The notes under the pieces were generated by a model. It saw only the letters and a list, made by a program, of their open reading frames with translations. It searched no databases and was not told the origin of the DNA. Of a stretch of 48,805 nucleotides of DNA, positions 26,533 through 36,500 are shown in pieces. Made by a program: the position numbers and the translations under genes. Source of the stretch: Nostoc sp. LEGE 12450 (GTDB lineage: Bacteria > Cyanobacteriota > Cyanobacteriia > Cyanobacteriales > Nostocaceae); contig NZ_JADEXU010000048.1 of the NCBI RefSeq assembly GCF_015206895.1, forward strand, positions 1 through 48,805, read 5' to 3'. How positions within the stretch are numbered: the first letter of the stretch is position 1; every line of letters begins with the position of its first letter.

Positions 26533-27180
26533 TCATCCTTCCATCTCACGCACAAGGGTTTGTTCCCAAATCGGCAGATCCTCGGGTCGGTCAACATCAG
26601 CTAAAGGCGACAAATTCACATATGATAAATGAAGTTTTTGGGCAATGTCTACGGTTTTCTGAAATACTTGAGCAGTTCCCCACTCGATGTTAACGAATAA
26701 ATCCGGGATAGCTTGGCGCAAACCAATTAAGTAATATCCACCGTCGATCGCAGGTCCAAGTACGAGGTCAAAGGTGTGTAACTTTTCAAAAGCTGTTGCT
26801 AGAATCTCGGCATTGACTCCAGGACAATCTGTGCCGATGATAATTACTTTTTCTGCACCACATTGAAAAGCATCGAAAAGCGATCGCGCCATCCGTGAAC
26901 CTAGATCGCCTTCGCCTTGAGATTGGTAAACCAAATCTAACCCCAGCCAGTCTTGCATGAGTTGCAAATTGCCACCTGCAAATCGCACTTCCACAGATAT
27001 GGCAATGGCTTTTTGCAATTCTTGAACCTGAAATATTGTATATTCAGTCATTTCCCGTTGAAGATTGGCAGCACCAAGATTTCCTAAAGCAGGTATCAAT
27101 CGGGTTTTTGTCTTACCTGGTTCTGGATAGCGAGTAAAAATAATCAGGTGCTGTTTTGGGTTTGCTGGTAAGTTCAGCAC
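26533..27180 (-). CDS. hpsI: TIGR04282/DUF2064-type nucleotidyltransferase-like protein, HpsI-like
   Basis: A 215-aa protein with the DUF2064 pattern: IIFTRYPEPGKTKTRLIPALG at the N-terminus (shown in part here, residues about 14-30), GEGDLGSRM, VIIIGTDCPG and GPAIDGGYYLIGL, all typical of a GT-A/nucleotidyltransferase fold that uses a nucleotide sugar. It is annotated in other genomes as arsenosugar-associated, but in this locus a polysaccharide precursor role is more likely. The GTG start at 27180 is supported by AAGG six bases before it. It follows hpsH by 32 bp. Confidence 0.82.
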   Translation of the reverse strand: MLNLPANPKQHLIIFTRYPEPGKTKTRLIPALGNLGAANLQREMTEYTIFQVQELQKAIAISVEVRFAGGNLQLMQDWLGLDLVYQSQGEGDLGSRMARSLFDAFQCGAEKVIIIGTDCPGVNAEILATAFEKLHTFDLVLGPAIDGGYYLIGLRQAIPDLFVNIEWGTAQVFQKTVDIAQKLHLSYVNLSPLADVDRPEDLPIWEQTLVREMEG

Positions 27181-27212
27181 GCAATACCTTATTTGAATAA
27201 ACTAAAAATATT

Positions 27213-27773
27213 TTAATAGCAATACTTGCCGTCATCGGCTGTAGTATGCTCTTTCGCAGTTCGCATTGTGCCTAAAATCGTTGAAACAATAACACAACGC
27301 TTAACTTTACCACCAGAACTACTGGATAGCGTGATCCGTCCTAAATTTTGTGAATTACCTCTGTAGTCAAATTGAACTTTGCGTATGCCATTTGACAATT
27401 GCAAGGTTGTCTCAGAATCTAAGCGTACATTGGAATCTATGTTATTCCAGTTAGCAGTGGATGGATTTACTGTAGCAGGATGAACTGCCCATTGAATAAT
27501 GCTGTTTTGCTCACGAAAGCTGGCTTGCCAAGTCAACTTTTCTTTAATGGCTTGGCTTCGGGCTTGATGAATAGCAAGGTGAACTTCGTTTTGAGCAGTG
27601 TTGAGACGGCGAGTTTCTACAAAAGCTAACCAGTTAGATATTCCCAGCGTAGCTAATATACCAATTAAGACAACAACTACTAATATCTCTAGCAGGGTAA
27701 AACCACTACTGGAGTGCTTATTCAAAAGCTTCTTTGCATTAACTAGAGACGGTAAATGCACCTGGATATCCAT
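27213..27773 (-). CDS. hpsH: Pseudopilin (GspH/FimT type), HpsH-like
   Basis: A type II secretion/type IV pilus-like minor pseudopilin. The prepilin site is G then FTLLE, followed by a hydrophobic helix (ILVVVVLIGILATLGISNW) and a globular C-terminal domain. The end, VKRCVIVSTILGTMRT and a terminal KYCY, has the same Cys arrangement as HpsD. The ATG at 27773 gives 186 aa and overlaps the hpsG end by 35 bp; a longer start (TTG at 27797) is less likely. The leader before the cleavage site is long (about 22 residues). PilD-type peptidase processing is expected. Confidence 0.8.
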   Translation of the reverse strand: MDIQVHLPSLVNAKKLLNKHSSSGFTLLEILVVVVLIGILATLGISNWLAFVETRRLNTAQNEVHLAIHQARSQAIKEKLTWQASFREQNSIIQWAVHPATVNPSTANWNNIDSNVRLDSETTLQLSNGIRKVQFDYRGNSQNLGRITLSSSSGGKVKRCVIVSTILGTMRTAKEHTTADDGKYCY

Positions 27774-28815
27774 TTTTGTTTTCTGATCGCTTTTCAACTA
27801 CCCAGTCGTTGAGCAATGTTTCAGTTTCTTGCCTTCTAAGTTGACGCTGGTTAGTAATAATGTCTAGTAAGGTCGGCAGAATAAGGATTGTGACAATTTT
27901 CAGTGACAGTTTTAAGGTGAAATTTATGTTCTGAAGTCTTGAAGGGTTATAAATAAAATACTTACACAAAAATATAGCCGCTGCTAGACCTTTTTTTCTG
28001 TTAAATGGCTTTTGTAGAGCTTTGCAGACCAAGTATTTGTATAAATTCGCCAGACAAAGATTCCAACTATCCTTTAGTGTTGTTCTCGTAGCGTCTCGTA
28101 GAGAAGGTCTTTTTTTGTAGGCTCTCTCAAGCACTTGCAAACAGGATCTTTCCTGTCTGACAAGATTGCAAGAAACTGAATTAGGAGTTATGCGATATAA
28201 GATTTGTACAGATGGGACACATATAAAATTAAACTTAGATGCTAATCGCAGCCACATATCCCAATCCTGAGCCGCACCTAGAGATTCGTCAAAGCCACCT
28301 AATGCAATTAAAGATTTCCTACAAATTAAAGGATTGGAACCATTCTCTAAAAAGTTATTTAGTAGCAAATTTTCATAAACATTTCCATTAGCTTTAACAC
28401 GCTTCCCTGAAAGTATAAATTCACCATTTTCGTCAATATAATCAGTCCAACTGTAAGCGACTTTTGCGGTAACGTTTTCTTGCAAAGCCTTTAATTGAGA
28501 TTTAAGTTTATCAGGTGTCCAAATATCATCTGCGTCTAAGAAACTAACAAATTTTCCAACAGCATGGTGTAGCCCTCGGTTACGACTAACGTTTCCCCCG
28601 GCATTGGGATAGGAAAATACTTTTATTCGTGAGTCTGGAATTTTTGTAATAATTTCTAAGGTTGAGTCTTGGGAACCATCATTTATTACAATTAATTCTA
28701 GATTGTGAAAAGTTTGATTTAAAACAGATTCAATAGTTTCTTTAATAGTTATTTCACTATTATAAGCTGGGATAATTACACTAATTAATGTTTTATTTAA
28801 AGTTGATTTAATCAT
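27739..28815 (-). CDS. hpsG: Glycosyltransferase family 2, HpsG-like
   Basis: A 358-aa GT2 enzyme with the N-terminal GT-A domain: ISVIIPAYNSEITIKETI, IVINDGSQDST and the DXD-type motif SFLDADDIWTP at about residues 92-102. A hydrophobic helix (IVTILILPTLLDII) lies near the C-terminus. Its ATG overlaps the hpsF stop by 8 bp (ATGATTAA), so translation is coupled. It should add a sugar to the hormogonium polysaccharide or a precursor; donor and linkage cannot be inferred. Confidence 0.85.
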   Translation of the reverse strand: MIKSTLNKTLISVIIPAYNSEITIKETIESVLNQTFHNLELIVINDGSQDSTLEIITKIPDSRIKVFSYPNAGGNVSRNRGLHHAVGKFVSFLDADDIWTPDKLKSQLKALQENVTAKVAYSWTDYIDENGEFILSGKRVKANGNVYENLLLNNFLENGSNPLICRKSLIALGGFDESLGAAQDWDMWLRLASKFNFICVPSVQILYRITPNSVSCNLVRQERSCLQVLERAYKKRPSLRDATRTTLKDSWNLCLANLYKYLVCKALQKPFNRKKGLAAAIFLCKYFIYNPSRLQNINFTLKLSLKIVTILILPTLLDIITNQRQLRRQETETLLNDWVVEKRSENKNGYPGAFTVSS

Positions 28816-29806
28816 GTTGTATACTTCTTGTTTTCAAGATTTTGTCTAACTTGCATCTTAAAGAATAAAAGGGACTCACCATACTAGCTAAGTAAAAATT
28901 AAGCTCAAAAAGAGCAATTATATTAGTTTTGAATTGCCCTCTATACTGAATGAGGTGCTGTAATACTCTACGTAAATTTCCTAAAATAGTTTTCGCAAAA
29001 ATTATTGGTTTTTGCCAATTTTTAGCATTTATCAAACGTAGCTGAAAAATACACAAGCCACAGCCACGTGCCAAAGTCAGTAAATAATCTCTTTCCAGCC
29101 GCCAATGCGGTATTTGATGATAAGTATGCATGTTAGGGTTATACCAAATTTGCCAGCCTGCATTGTGTATATAAAGCAATGGTTCATAGTCATCACCCTG
29201 CACAAAAATACCAGGTAATTTACCACTTAAAGTCGGTCGTTGTGGTACATTTTCACACCATACTTGTTTCCTAATAACAAGCGCCGCCGCAGGAGGTAGT
29301 CTTAAATTCTCTGCATCAAATAAATGCGGATTTGAACCATGTTCTCTGATTGCTAAAAAAGCTTGAATTCTTTCAAAATTTTCTGGCAGTTTTACTTCAA
29401 AATCTCCATGAATCTGTCCGCTCCAAGCGCCTGCTTGAGGATGCTCTAATCCAAAGGTATATGCTTGGGCTAACCAATCAGGAGTAGGTAAATTATCATC
29501 ATCTAAAAATGCTATTAGCTCACCTCTTGCTTCACGTACTGCCCGCAATCGTGCAAAAGCGGCTCCCTGCTCGGGTTCTAAAAAATATCTTAACCGATAA
29601 TTTTTATCATATATTTTTTGGTAATTCTGGATTATTTCAGATGTGTTATCAGAACTATTGTTATCCACAATAATAATTTCCCAGTTAAGTTTTTCTACTC
29701 CTATCTGGTTTAATAGCTTATCTAAAACTTTTGGTAAACGGGTTGCTCCGTTATAGGCAGGGATAGCTATGCTAATATCTAAACTTTCAACTGATAAGTT
29801 GACCAT
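28808..29806 (-). CDS. hpsF: Glycosyltransferase family 2, HpsF-like
   Basis: A 332-aa GT2 enzyme: ISIAIPAYNGATRLPKVLDK at the N-terminus, WEIIIVDNNSSDNTSEI, then the metal-binding FLDDDNLP at about residues 97-104. It is closely similar to HpsE over its length, including EQGAAFARLRAV and the long hydrophilic C-terminal part with WYNPNMHTYHQIPHWRLERD. The two probably arose by tandem duplication. It starts 21 bp after hpsE ends. Confidence 0.86.
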   Translation of the reverse strand: MVNLSVESLDISIAIPAYNGATRLPKVLDKLLNQIGVEKLNWEIIIVDNNSSDNTSEIIQNYQKIYDKNYRLRYFLEPEQGAAFARLRAVREARGELIAFLDDDNLPTPDWLAQAYTFGLEHPQAGAWSGQIHGDFEVKLPENFERIQAFLAIREHGSNPHLFDAENLRLPPAAALVIRKQVWCENVPQRPTLSGKLPGIFVQGDDYEPLLYIHNAGWQIWYNPNMHTYHQIPHWRLERDYLLTLARGCGLCIFQLRLINAKNWQKPIIFAKTILGNLRRVLQHLIQYRGQFKTNIIALFELNFYLASMVSPFYSLRCKLDKILKTRSIQHD

Positions 29807-29827
29807 AATATTTAATGCTTTGATAAT

Positions 29828-30787
29828 TTATTTTTTAAAATATCCATTTTTCCAAAGATAAAAAGGGCTAATAAAGCTACTAAAAAAAAGCTCCATTTCG
29901 CAAGCAACTACCAAATCGTGTTTGAGTCTAGTTCGGTATTTAAGTAAGTGGAAAGCAATTTTACGTAAATCATTTATCATATAAGATATAAGAGCAATTG
30001 GCCTATATATCTGTTTGATATTAACCATTCTAGTTACATAACGGCTAAGTCCAATTCCTCTAAAAAAGGGAATTAAATAGTCTTTTTGTAAACGGAAACT
30101 AGGTATTCTATGGAAAATTTCCATTTCTGGGTTATACCAAATTTCCCATCCTGATTTTTGGATATAAGACAACATTTCTAAGTCTTCACTGGTAAGCATA
30201 TTACCCTTAACTCTCCCAGTTAAAATCGCCTTATCTGGCACGCTTTCTAACCACGCTTGTTTACGCACTACAAGCCCGGCAGAGGGAGGTAGCAATTTTT
30301 TAGATGCTTCATATAATAACGGTAAATTACCTCGCTCTGTAATTGCTAAAAATGGGGCAATTCTCTGAAAGTTTTCTGGTGGTTCTACTTCCCAGTCAGG
30401 GTGAATTTGGCTGCCATAAGCTCCCGCTTTGGGGTATTTTTCACCAAAAGCATAAGCTGCATATACCCAATTTGATACTGGATAGTTGTCATCATCTAGA
30501 AAACCTATTAATCTACCTTTAGCTTCTGCAACTGCCCTTTTTCGGGCATAGGCTGCCCCCTGTTGTGCTTCAAAGCAATACTTCAAAGGGTAAGAACATT
30601 GCCAATTCTGTTGATAGGCTTGAACAACTTTAGCTGTGTTATCAGTGCTGTTGTTGTCTACAACTATAATTTCCCAAGATAAATTTTCGGTGTGAAGCTG
30701 GTTTTGTAGCCGTTCTAGTAGTTCAGGCAAACGACTTTCACCGTTATAAGTTGGGATAGCTACAGTAATATCAAGGTTTTCAGTCAT
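29828..30787 (-). CDS. hpsE: Glycosyltransferase family 2, HpsE-like
   Basis: A 319-aa GT2 enzyme: ITVAIPTYNGESRLPELLER, WEIIVVDNNSTDNTAKV, QQGAAYARKRAVAEAKGRL, then FLDDDNYP as the acidic metal/sugar site. The C-terminal half has WYNPEMEIFHRIPSFRLQKD, matching HpsF. No membrane span except a weak hydrophobic C-terminal stretch. First of three consecutive glycosyltransferase genes, it follows the pseudopilin hpsD by a 200-bp gap, so a separate promoter there is possible. Confidence 0.86.
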   Translation of the reverse strand: MTENLDITVAIPTYNGESRLPELLERLQNQLHTENLSWEIIVVDNNSTDNTAKVVQAYQQNWQCSYPLKYCFEAQQGAAYARKRAVAEAKGRLIGFLDDDNYPVSNWVYAAYAFGEKYPKAGAYGSQIHPDWEVEPPENFQRIAPFLAITERGNLPLLYEASKKLLPPSAGLVVRKQAWLESVPDKAILTGRVKGNMLTSEDLEMLSYIQKSGWEIWYNPEMEIFHRIPSFRLQKDYLIPFFRGIGLSRYVTRMVNIKQIYRPIALISYMINDLRKIAFHLLKYRTRLKHDLVVACEMELFFSSFISPFYLWKNGYFKK

Positions 30788-30987
30788 TTGACAAAATTTA
30801 CATTTTGATATTTTGATTAAGACGCTTTTTATTTTATAAATTGGACCAATAGCTAGTTTATTACTGGTTCTTAAATAAATCTATCGAACATTAAAACTGC
30901 ACCTGATGTTTTAATTTTGCTATCAATGTGCAGTTTTATGTACAGTATTATTACGTAATTTGAAATGAAGATTCCTGCATAAGCTAC

Positions 30988-31680
30988 TTAACTGCATTTA
31001 TCATCTTGTGCTGTGAGCATTGAGCCTAAGAGAGTTTTCACAATGACGCATCGCTTGACGCTACTAGCCGATGTGGAGTTTGCAGAGCTTGGTACAGCTA
31101 CCACTATTTTTAACCCAGGTGGCTCTGTCGAAGGGGCTACAGGTGTTCCAAAGCTTGCATTGGGTAAAGTCCCCATATAGTCAAAGGTAATTTTTGTTGA
31201 CGCACTTAAAGTGTAAGAGACAGATGAACCAGCAGTGTTTTGACTGGTGAGATTTGCACCTAGCAGAAATTTATCAGAGCTGATGCCTACATCTGCTCCT
31301 AAAGGTTTCCATGTAGGGCTTCCAGTATTGGTATTATAAACAGCAACCTCTGCATTTTGGGTTGTGCTATTTTTCTGAAAACTGACACTGTAGCTAAGTT
31401 TTTTGTTTTTAGCTTCGCGCTGTGCTTCTTGCAGTGCGGCTAAAACAGCGTTGTTAACCTTATTCACTTTCTGCCGATTCACAAAGGCAAGCCAACCAGG
31501 AGCTGCGATCGCTGATAAAATTCCAATCATCACCATCACTACGATTAATTCCAGCAAGCTAAAGCCAGCATCGTGTTGGGTGTATCCAGAAGCATAGCGT
31601 AGTCTGTGAATTAAACATCGCTGTTTACTGGTTTCATTTCTACTGTTTGGGTTAAATAACTTCAAACTTAACTTTCCCAT
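30988..31680 (-). CDS. hpsD: Pseudopilin (GspH/FimT type), HpsD-like
   Basis: A 230-aa prepilin-like protein. After a 39-residue leader the class III site G then FSLLE is followed by the membrane helix LIVVMVMIGILSAIAAPGW. The C-terminal domain carries a long Ser/Thr-rich loop and ends SVKRCVIVKTLLGSMLTAQDDKCS (residues about 207-230), with the Cys pair seen also in HpsH. The family member is probably a minor component at the tip of a pseudopilus. Start ATG at 31680. It lies 38 bp after hpsC. Confidence 0.85.
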   Translation of the reverse strand: MGKLSLKLFNPNSRNETSKQRCLIHRLRYASGYTQHDAGFSLLELIVVMVMIGILSAIAAPGWLAFVNRQKVNKVNNAVLAALQEAQREAKNKKLSYSVSFQKNSTTQNAEVAVYNTNTGSPTWKPLGADVGISSDKFLLGANLTSQNTAGSSVSYTLSASTKITFDYMGTLPNASFGTPVAPSTEPPGLKIVVAVPSSANSTSASSVKRCVIVKTLLGSMLTAQDDKCS

Positions 31681-31718
31681 AATTAGCTGCCATTAATTAA
31701 TCCTTGAATTTTTAACAC

Positions 31719-32699
31719 TTATTTAGTAAATAAATATCCACGCCCTTGTACGCGTATACTTGCACTTGGAAAATAAGTTTTGTTGGTATCTGTGTAATTA
31801 AGGTTATTGCTTTGTAAACGTGCGAGTGCATTGCCTCGTAAAGATACCTGTGCTGTTGTGTTAACTCTATCGATACACGCATAGAATCCAGTCATTTTGC
31901 CAGTATTACGTGTATTAAAGCTAGCAGTGTTTGGCGATACTTTTTGCCATGTGTTGTTATCAGTAGGACAAGTTGCCGCAGGTGCTGGTGTTGTATCATC
32001 AGTTTTGCTTTGATCAATAAAGTCAACAAGTACTGTGGTATCGGCAGTATAAGTTGCTGTGGCTTTTACCCAAGCATTCATTTTGTCTTTGATAGTCCCT
32101 ACTCCATCCAGCTTAAATAAGGTAAAACCTGGACTAGGACAATTACCACTAATATATTTGCCAGTATAGCCAGTACAATCAACACCAGTACTAGCTGGTA
32201 CACCATCCTTAATTTGCCATCTCGCAATCCGAGCTGCATTAGACCAAGTAGAACTAGAAGTAGCGTCTTTAATCAAATAATAGGCAACCAATGAGTACAC
32301 AAACGTGTCATCTTTTTCGGTTCCTGTAATCGTAAGTGCTTGGTTAACTAATTCTCGCTTCCAAAAGACAACAACAGGGACTCTATCTGTTGCGCTCGAA
32401 TTAGGTAATTGATTTTTGATAGCTTCAATTCCGTCAGCATCATAAATATAAATTGCCTGTTGTAAATCACGGGCAATATAATCTAACGCAGCTTGAATTT
32501 CTTGCTCAGAATTTGCCTTTGCTTGCTCCTTCCGGTCAGTGTCCATAATGTTAACCATGAATCCTAGCAACGGCGTGATGATGAGGAATGCCAGAATCAT
32601 GGCAATCAACAGTTCAATCATAGTAAAACCGTTAACTTGCTGAACTAGCCTAGAGCGTTTTAGCTGGCTTTTGATTAAGAATTTTAGTGTACTCACCAT
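31719..32699 (-). CDS. hpsC: Pseudopilin (PilW/GspJ type), HpsC-like
   Basis: A 326-aa prepilin-like protein with a 23-residue basic leader, the cleavage site G then FTMIE and a membrane helix LLIAMILAFLIITPLLGFM. It is followed by the NIMDTDRKEQAKANSEQEIQ helix typical of PilW-like minor pilins and a long beta-rich domain with several Cys residues. It is likely a large minor pilin of the secretion scaffold. Spacing from hpsB is 66 bp. Confidence 0.85.
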   Translation of the reverse strand: MVSTLKFLIKSQLKRSRLVQQVNGFTMIELLIAMILAFLIITPLLGFMVNIMDTDRKEQAKANSEQEIQAALDYIARDLQQAIYIYDADGIEAIKNQLPNSSATDRVPVVVFWKRELVNQALTITGTEKDDTFVYSLVAYYLIKDATSSSTWSNAARIARWQIKDGVPASTGVDCTGYTGKYISGNCPSPGFTLFKLDGVGTIKDKMNAWVKATATYTADTTVLVDFIDQSKTDDTTPAPAATCPTDNNTWQKVSPNTASFNTRNTGKMTGFYACIDRVNTTAQVSLRGNALARLQSNNLNYTDTNKTYFPSASIRVQGRGYLFTK

Positions 32700-32765
32700 A
32701 TTCTGGAATTCTCTTTAGTGATAAATGCACAGTGAGCATCGCATAATGTGAAACTGCCTAGTTTT

Positions 32766-33482
32766 TTACTGGCAAGCTTGATTTGTTGCAGTACCCAGTC
32801 GTCGGCATAAAGCCTGAAATGTAGTGTAACTGTTGCCAATATCGGTTGTCATTTCGATTAGTGGTGCTTGGCGATCGCCTAATCCGCCTGTGAAAGTTTT
32901 TTGTGTTTTCTTATCACTATTTGAGTTCCCTGTATTGGCTGTTATAGTTTTACTAAAGTCAATATCTGTTCGATAAACCCTAATTGCTAGACGATAACCG
33001 TCGTTTACCGAACTACCTGTAACTTTAACTTGAGCAGCTTGAATGTAAAACTGCTCAAAGGGCTTATCCCTACAACCTGTAGTACTAGTAGTAGTAATAG
33101 TGCCATCAGTAACCTTAAAGCAATACAAATTTGTATCACTTGCTTGCGGAACGGGCATTTCTGTACTGCTAATTAAATAGGCTGCTGCTTGAGTTGAATT
33201 TGAAACATTTCGGGTTGTAGTTGCATTTGCAGGATCGCGTGCAATGATTGTACTTGGCCCTGTAATTGCTCCAGTTCTAATGGCATCAATAAATGCTTTT
33301 GTCGCTTGGGTTGACAGTTCCACTCGTCGAGACTGAACGCGGGTTGCTGTTGAGATGACGATCGCAGGTGCGATCGCTGCCATTAAAATAGCAACTATAA
33401 CTATTGCTACCAAAGACTCAATAATCGTAAAACCAGACTCATCAGCAGGGATGATTTGTTGCTGTAGTTTGTGCTTAATCAT
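32766..33482 (-). CDS. hpsB: Pseudopilin (GspI/PilV type), HpsB-like
   Basis: A 238-aa prepilin-like protein. The ATG at 33482 gives MIKHKLQQQIIPADESG as leader, then cleavage before FTIIES and the hydrophobic helix LVAIVIVAILMAAIAPAIV. The rest is a Ser/Thr-rich globular domain with Cys residues near 124, 133 and the C-terminus. The frame is open to a TTG nine codons further upstream, but ATG is preferred. It follows hpsA by 103 bp and begins the run of three pseudopilins. Confidence 0.85.
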   Translation of the reverse strand: MIKHKLQQQIIPADESGFTIIESLVAIVIVAILMAAIAPAIVISTATRVQSRRVELSTQATKAFIDAIRTGAITGPSTIIARDPANATTTRNVSNSTQAAAYLISSTEMPVPQASDTNLYCFKVTDGTITTTSTTGCRDKPFEQFYIQAAQVKVTGSSVNDGYRLAIRVYRTDIDFSKTITANTGNSNSDKKTQKTFTGGLGDRQAPLIEMTTDIGNSYTTFQALCRRLGTATNQACQ

Positions 33483-33585
33483 TAACTTATCACCAGCTTC
33501 TGATACCAATTTGCATTCAAAAACGTAATTGAGAAATTTACTCCCCTAAAGTTAAAGTTACAGTTTAGGAGAGTAGTATGAAGTT

Positions 33586-36500
33586 TTAAGATGGGCAGTT
33601 ACTAGGACGTTGATCGGAATCGATTGCAGCAGTATATACAGGAGGAGTGCTAGTATCGGGTTTTTTCGCACACAACAAACTTTGCACCCATGCGTCATCT
33701 CGACCAACTTCCCGGAAGTACTCATCTGGCAAATCGTCTGGTATGGTTGCCAATTTTTGGGCTAATAAGTCAGGCGACTGAGATAGCAGCGCTACATCAT
33801 AACCCCATTGCCGTGTAGGAGCCAGATAGAAAGGAGTTCTGCTGTTGTTGCCTTGAATCTTATACTTAAAATTCTCAGATTGAGTTGATATAGATGTGTT
33901 GAATGGTGCTGTAGCATAGCCACTTCGTTTAGTCTGGACGAAAGAGCCACTAATCCTAGCTTTAATGGCATCACTTGTTCCTCCTGTTGGGTTCCAATTT
34001 TCTACGAAGCGCACAAAGTTGTGTAAACCACCGTTATCTTCCGTAGGACGTGCTGGGGTATCTCCAGCCACAGCAATTAAATTAAAGGTAGTTTCAGTAG
34101 CTGTTTGCAACCAATTATTGTGGGTTCCAGAGACAATATTATTAGTGTTGTCTGGGTCTTGAGGAGTAGCAAAGGGTTGGTTAATTTGTAGAACTGGTTC
34201 AAATCCAGTGATAGCACCAGCAGTTATAACAGGCTTCAGCCAGGGCATGAACACATCGTTTGGTGGCGGTAATAGTGTTTGCCCTCCTCCTGTAGTTGAT
34301 GTTGTTGACCCTAGAGGAAATTCTTGTACCCTACCAGGGTTGGTGTTATCAACTCCTAAGACTCTAAGAGGAGTAACTAACTGACCAGTTGTTGCATCAC
34401 GTACAAAAGCAATTCTCCGAGGAGCAGTTGCAGGAAAGCATCCTCCTGAATAATCCGTCGCTGGATCATCAAAAATGTATCCTGTTTTTATTCGACTATT
34501 GTTTGGATTTCCATTTTTACCAACAATTTGACCATTATAAAACGTATTACCTCCTCCACCTCCACAGGCTGTCTGGATAGTCCATGCAGTTGTCGCTTTT
34601 GTCGGATCACTACAATCTGCTACGTTAGTTGCAGAGCAAACTTCCGTCAAATATGTCCCTGGTGGTATTTGTAGCGCAATCGGTGTCACAAAGTTGTTGA
34701 GGTAGGAACTACCTTGGAACCCTGTTGTAGTTGAGTCAAGGTCTTTGGGTATGCCTGTAGTGGTGTCGCGCCATCGAGCTACAGGAACAAAGCTATTGTA
34801 TTGTGAGAAACCAGATAGTGTTGGGAATGGAGCATTATAGCTATTACTCCAGTCATAATCTCCCTCATCGCGGTAGCCCAATCTAAAGTTATTAGAAAGT
34901 AAAGTAACAGAATCTGCCAATACAGATGCAGGCCGCCATAAATCACCAGTTGTACAGTTTGGTAGCCTTGTATCATTTGGACGACAAGCGAAATTCGGAT
35001 TGCGCTGTGCTTTGGCGCGAGTATAGAAATTGCTCCAATCATCTGACAATGCTGTTGTGAACTCTTCTTGGGTGTGAAGATTAAAGTTCCCCTTAACGTA
35101 AACAGGCAAATTGGTAGCTAAAATCAACCCTTTCTCTACGTCTCGATAATTATTACTTGTACCGCGACCGATTTGTGAGCCGTTGATGAGCATAATGGCA
35201 TTAGGTCGGCGCGTTGGGTCAAGCGTATAATCTACTGGGCTTTCAAGTTTTTGCGCCTCTGGATCTGTCTTGGTTGAACTCAAATCTGGCAGTGCATCAT
35301 TGCGAGTAGCATAGATAATGCCACTATTTGGCAGTAAGTATTCTTGTGCTGGAGTTGCTGCACCATACGTAGTAGTGCGAAGCGAGTTGATATCTAATAC
35401 TGTGGCGCGAATTTCTAAAGGTTGTCTGTCTTTTGTTGCAAGATCGTAATCAGTACTTGTAGTGCTTGTTTGATTTGCCTTAACCTGTCTTGGATCTAAA
35501 AAGGCAATTTCTTGAATTGCGCCGTGAGGAATAGGAGGTGTAGTGGTTACTGGAGAAATACTGCCGTCTAAAATTTGTAGAGCGCAAATTGCAGCATGAA
35601 TTGTAGATTGTTCCGAAAGAGTACGATTTGCTGCTGTTTTTGCTAAAGCTTTTGCTAGCAGTCCATCATCTATAGAACGTCCAGCTAAATAATCTGCATT
35701 AGTTGTATCAGTTATTGGACGTTTTGGATCTCCTTTTATATCTCCTTTTGGATATTTTAATTGAGATTGATAAGTCAGTATGGCCTGATAATCACTGACT
35801 GCCTTCGTTGGAGGCCCGTAAACTATGCCATTGTTGGATAAACCATCTGTAGCTGAACTATTAGCATTTGAAGCCCAAGCTGGAAGCCCTGTTTGATTTT
35901 TAGCAGTAGTGCTATTAGTAGGGACGTAAAAGCTGCTTACACAAGCTATAGGCTGTGGACTTTGCTGGTCGTAACTAGTAGCTTTGTAGTGATAAACAGC
36001 TGTAGCTCGCATCCGCAGAGATGGTGTCTTAGTTGGATCGGCAATTTCGGGCCATTTATACTGTATTGAAGAGTAATTACTTGCGCCTACAGCAGAGTAA
36101 TCATACATCCAATATGGCTTAATAGTCTTTTGCGTGGGTGCTGGAGCTTGGGGCACTGGCATCAGATCAGACCAAATTTCTTTGGTAGCTGAAGTGAAAG
36201 TAGTACTTGCGGCTGTGTAACTATCAGGCAAATAAATCCCAGCACCAGTTACCACTCGTAAACCACCAAAAGGGTCTTGTATGGTACTCGGAACTTGAGC
36301 TGCTGCTAGTTCCCAATCTTTATCTCGGTCTGTAGAGCCTAAATCAGCTAATATTTGTACGCGAGAGCGGCGAGTGCGAGGTGTAGCAGGTGTCGTTGGT
36401 AGATCCCAGTTAACACCACTAATATTTTGGGTATCTTGGAAATTTGGGCCGACGAATTGGCTTTGATTACTGTCCCACCAGATTTGAGGCAGATTGTTAC

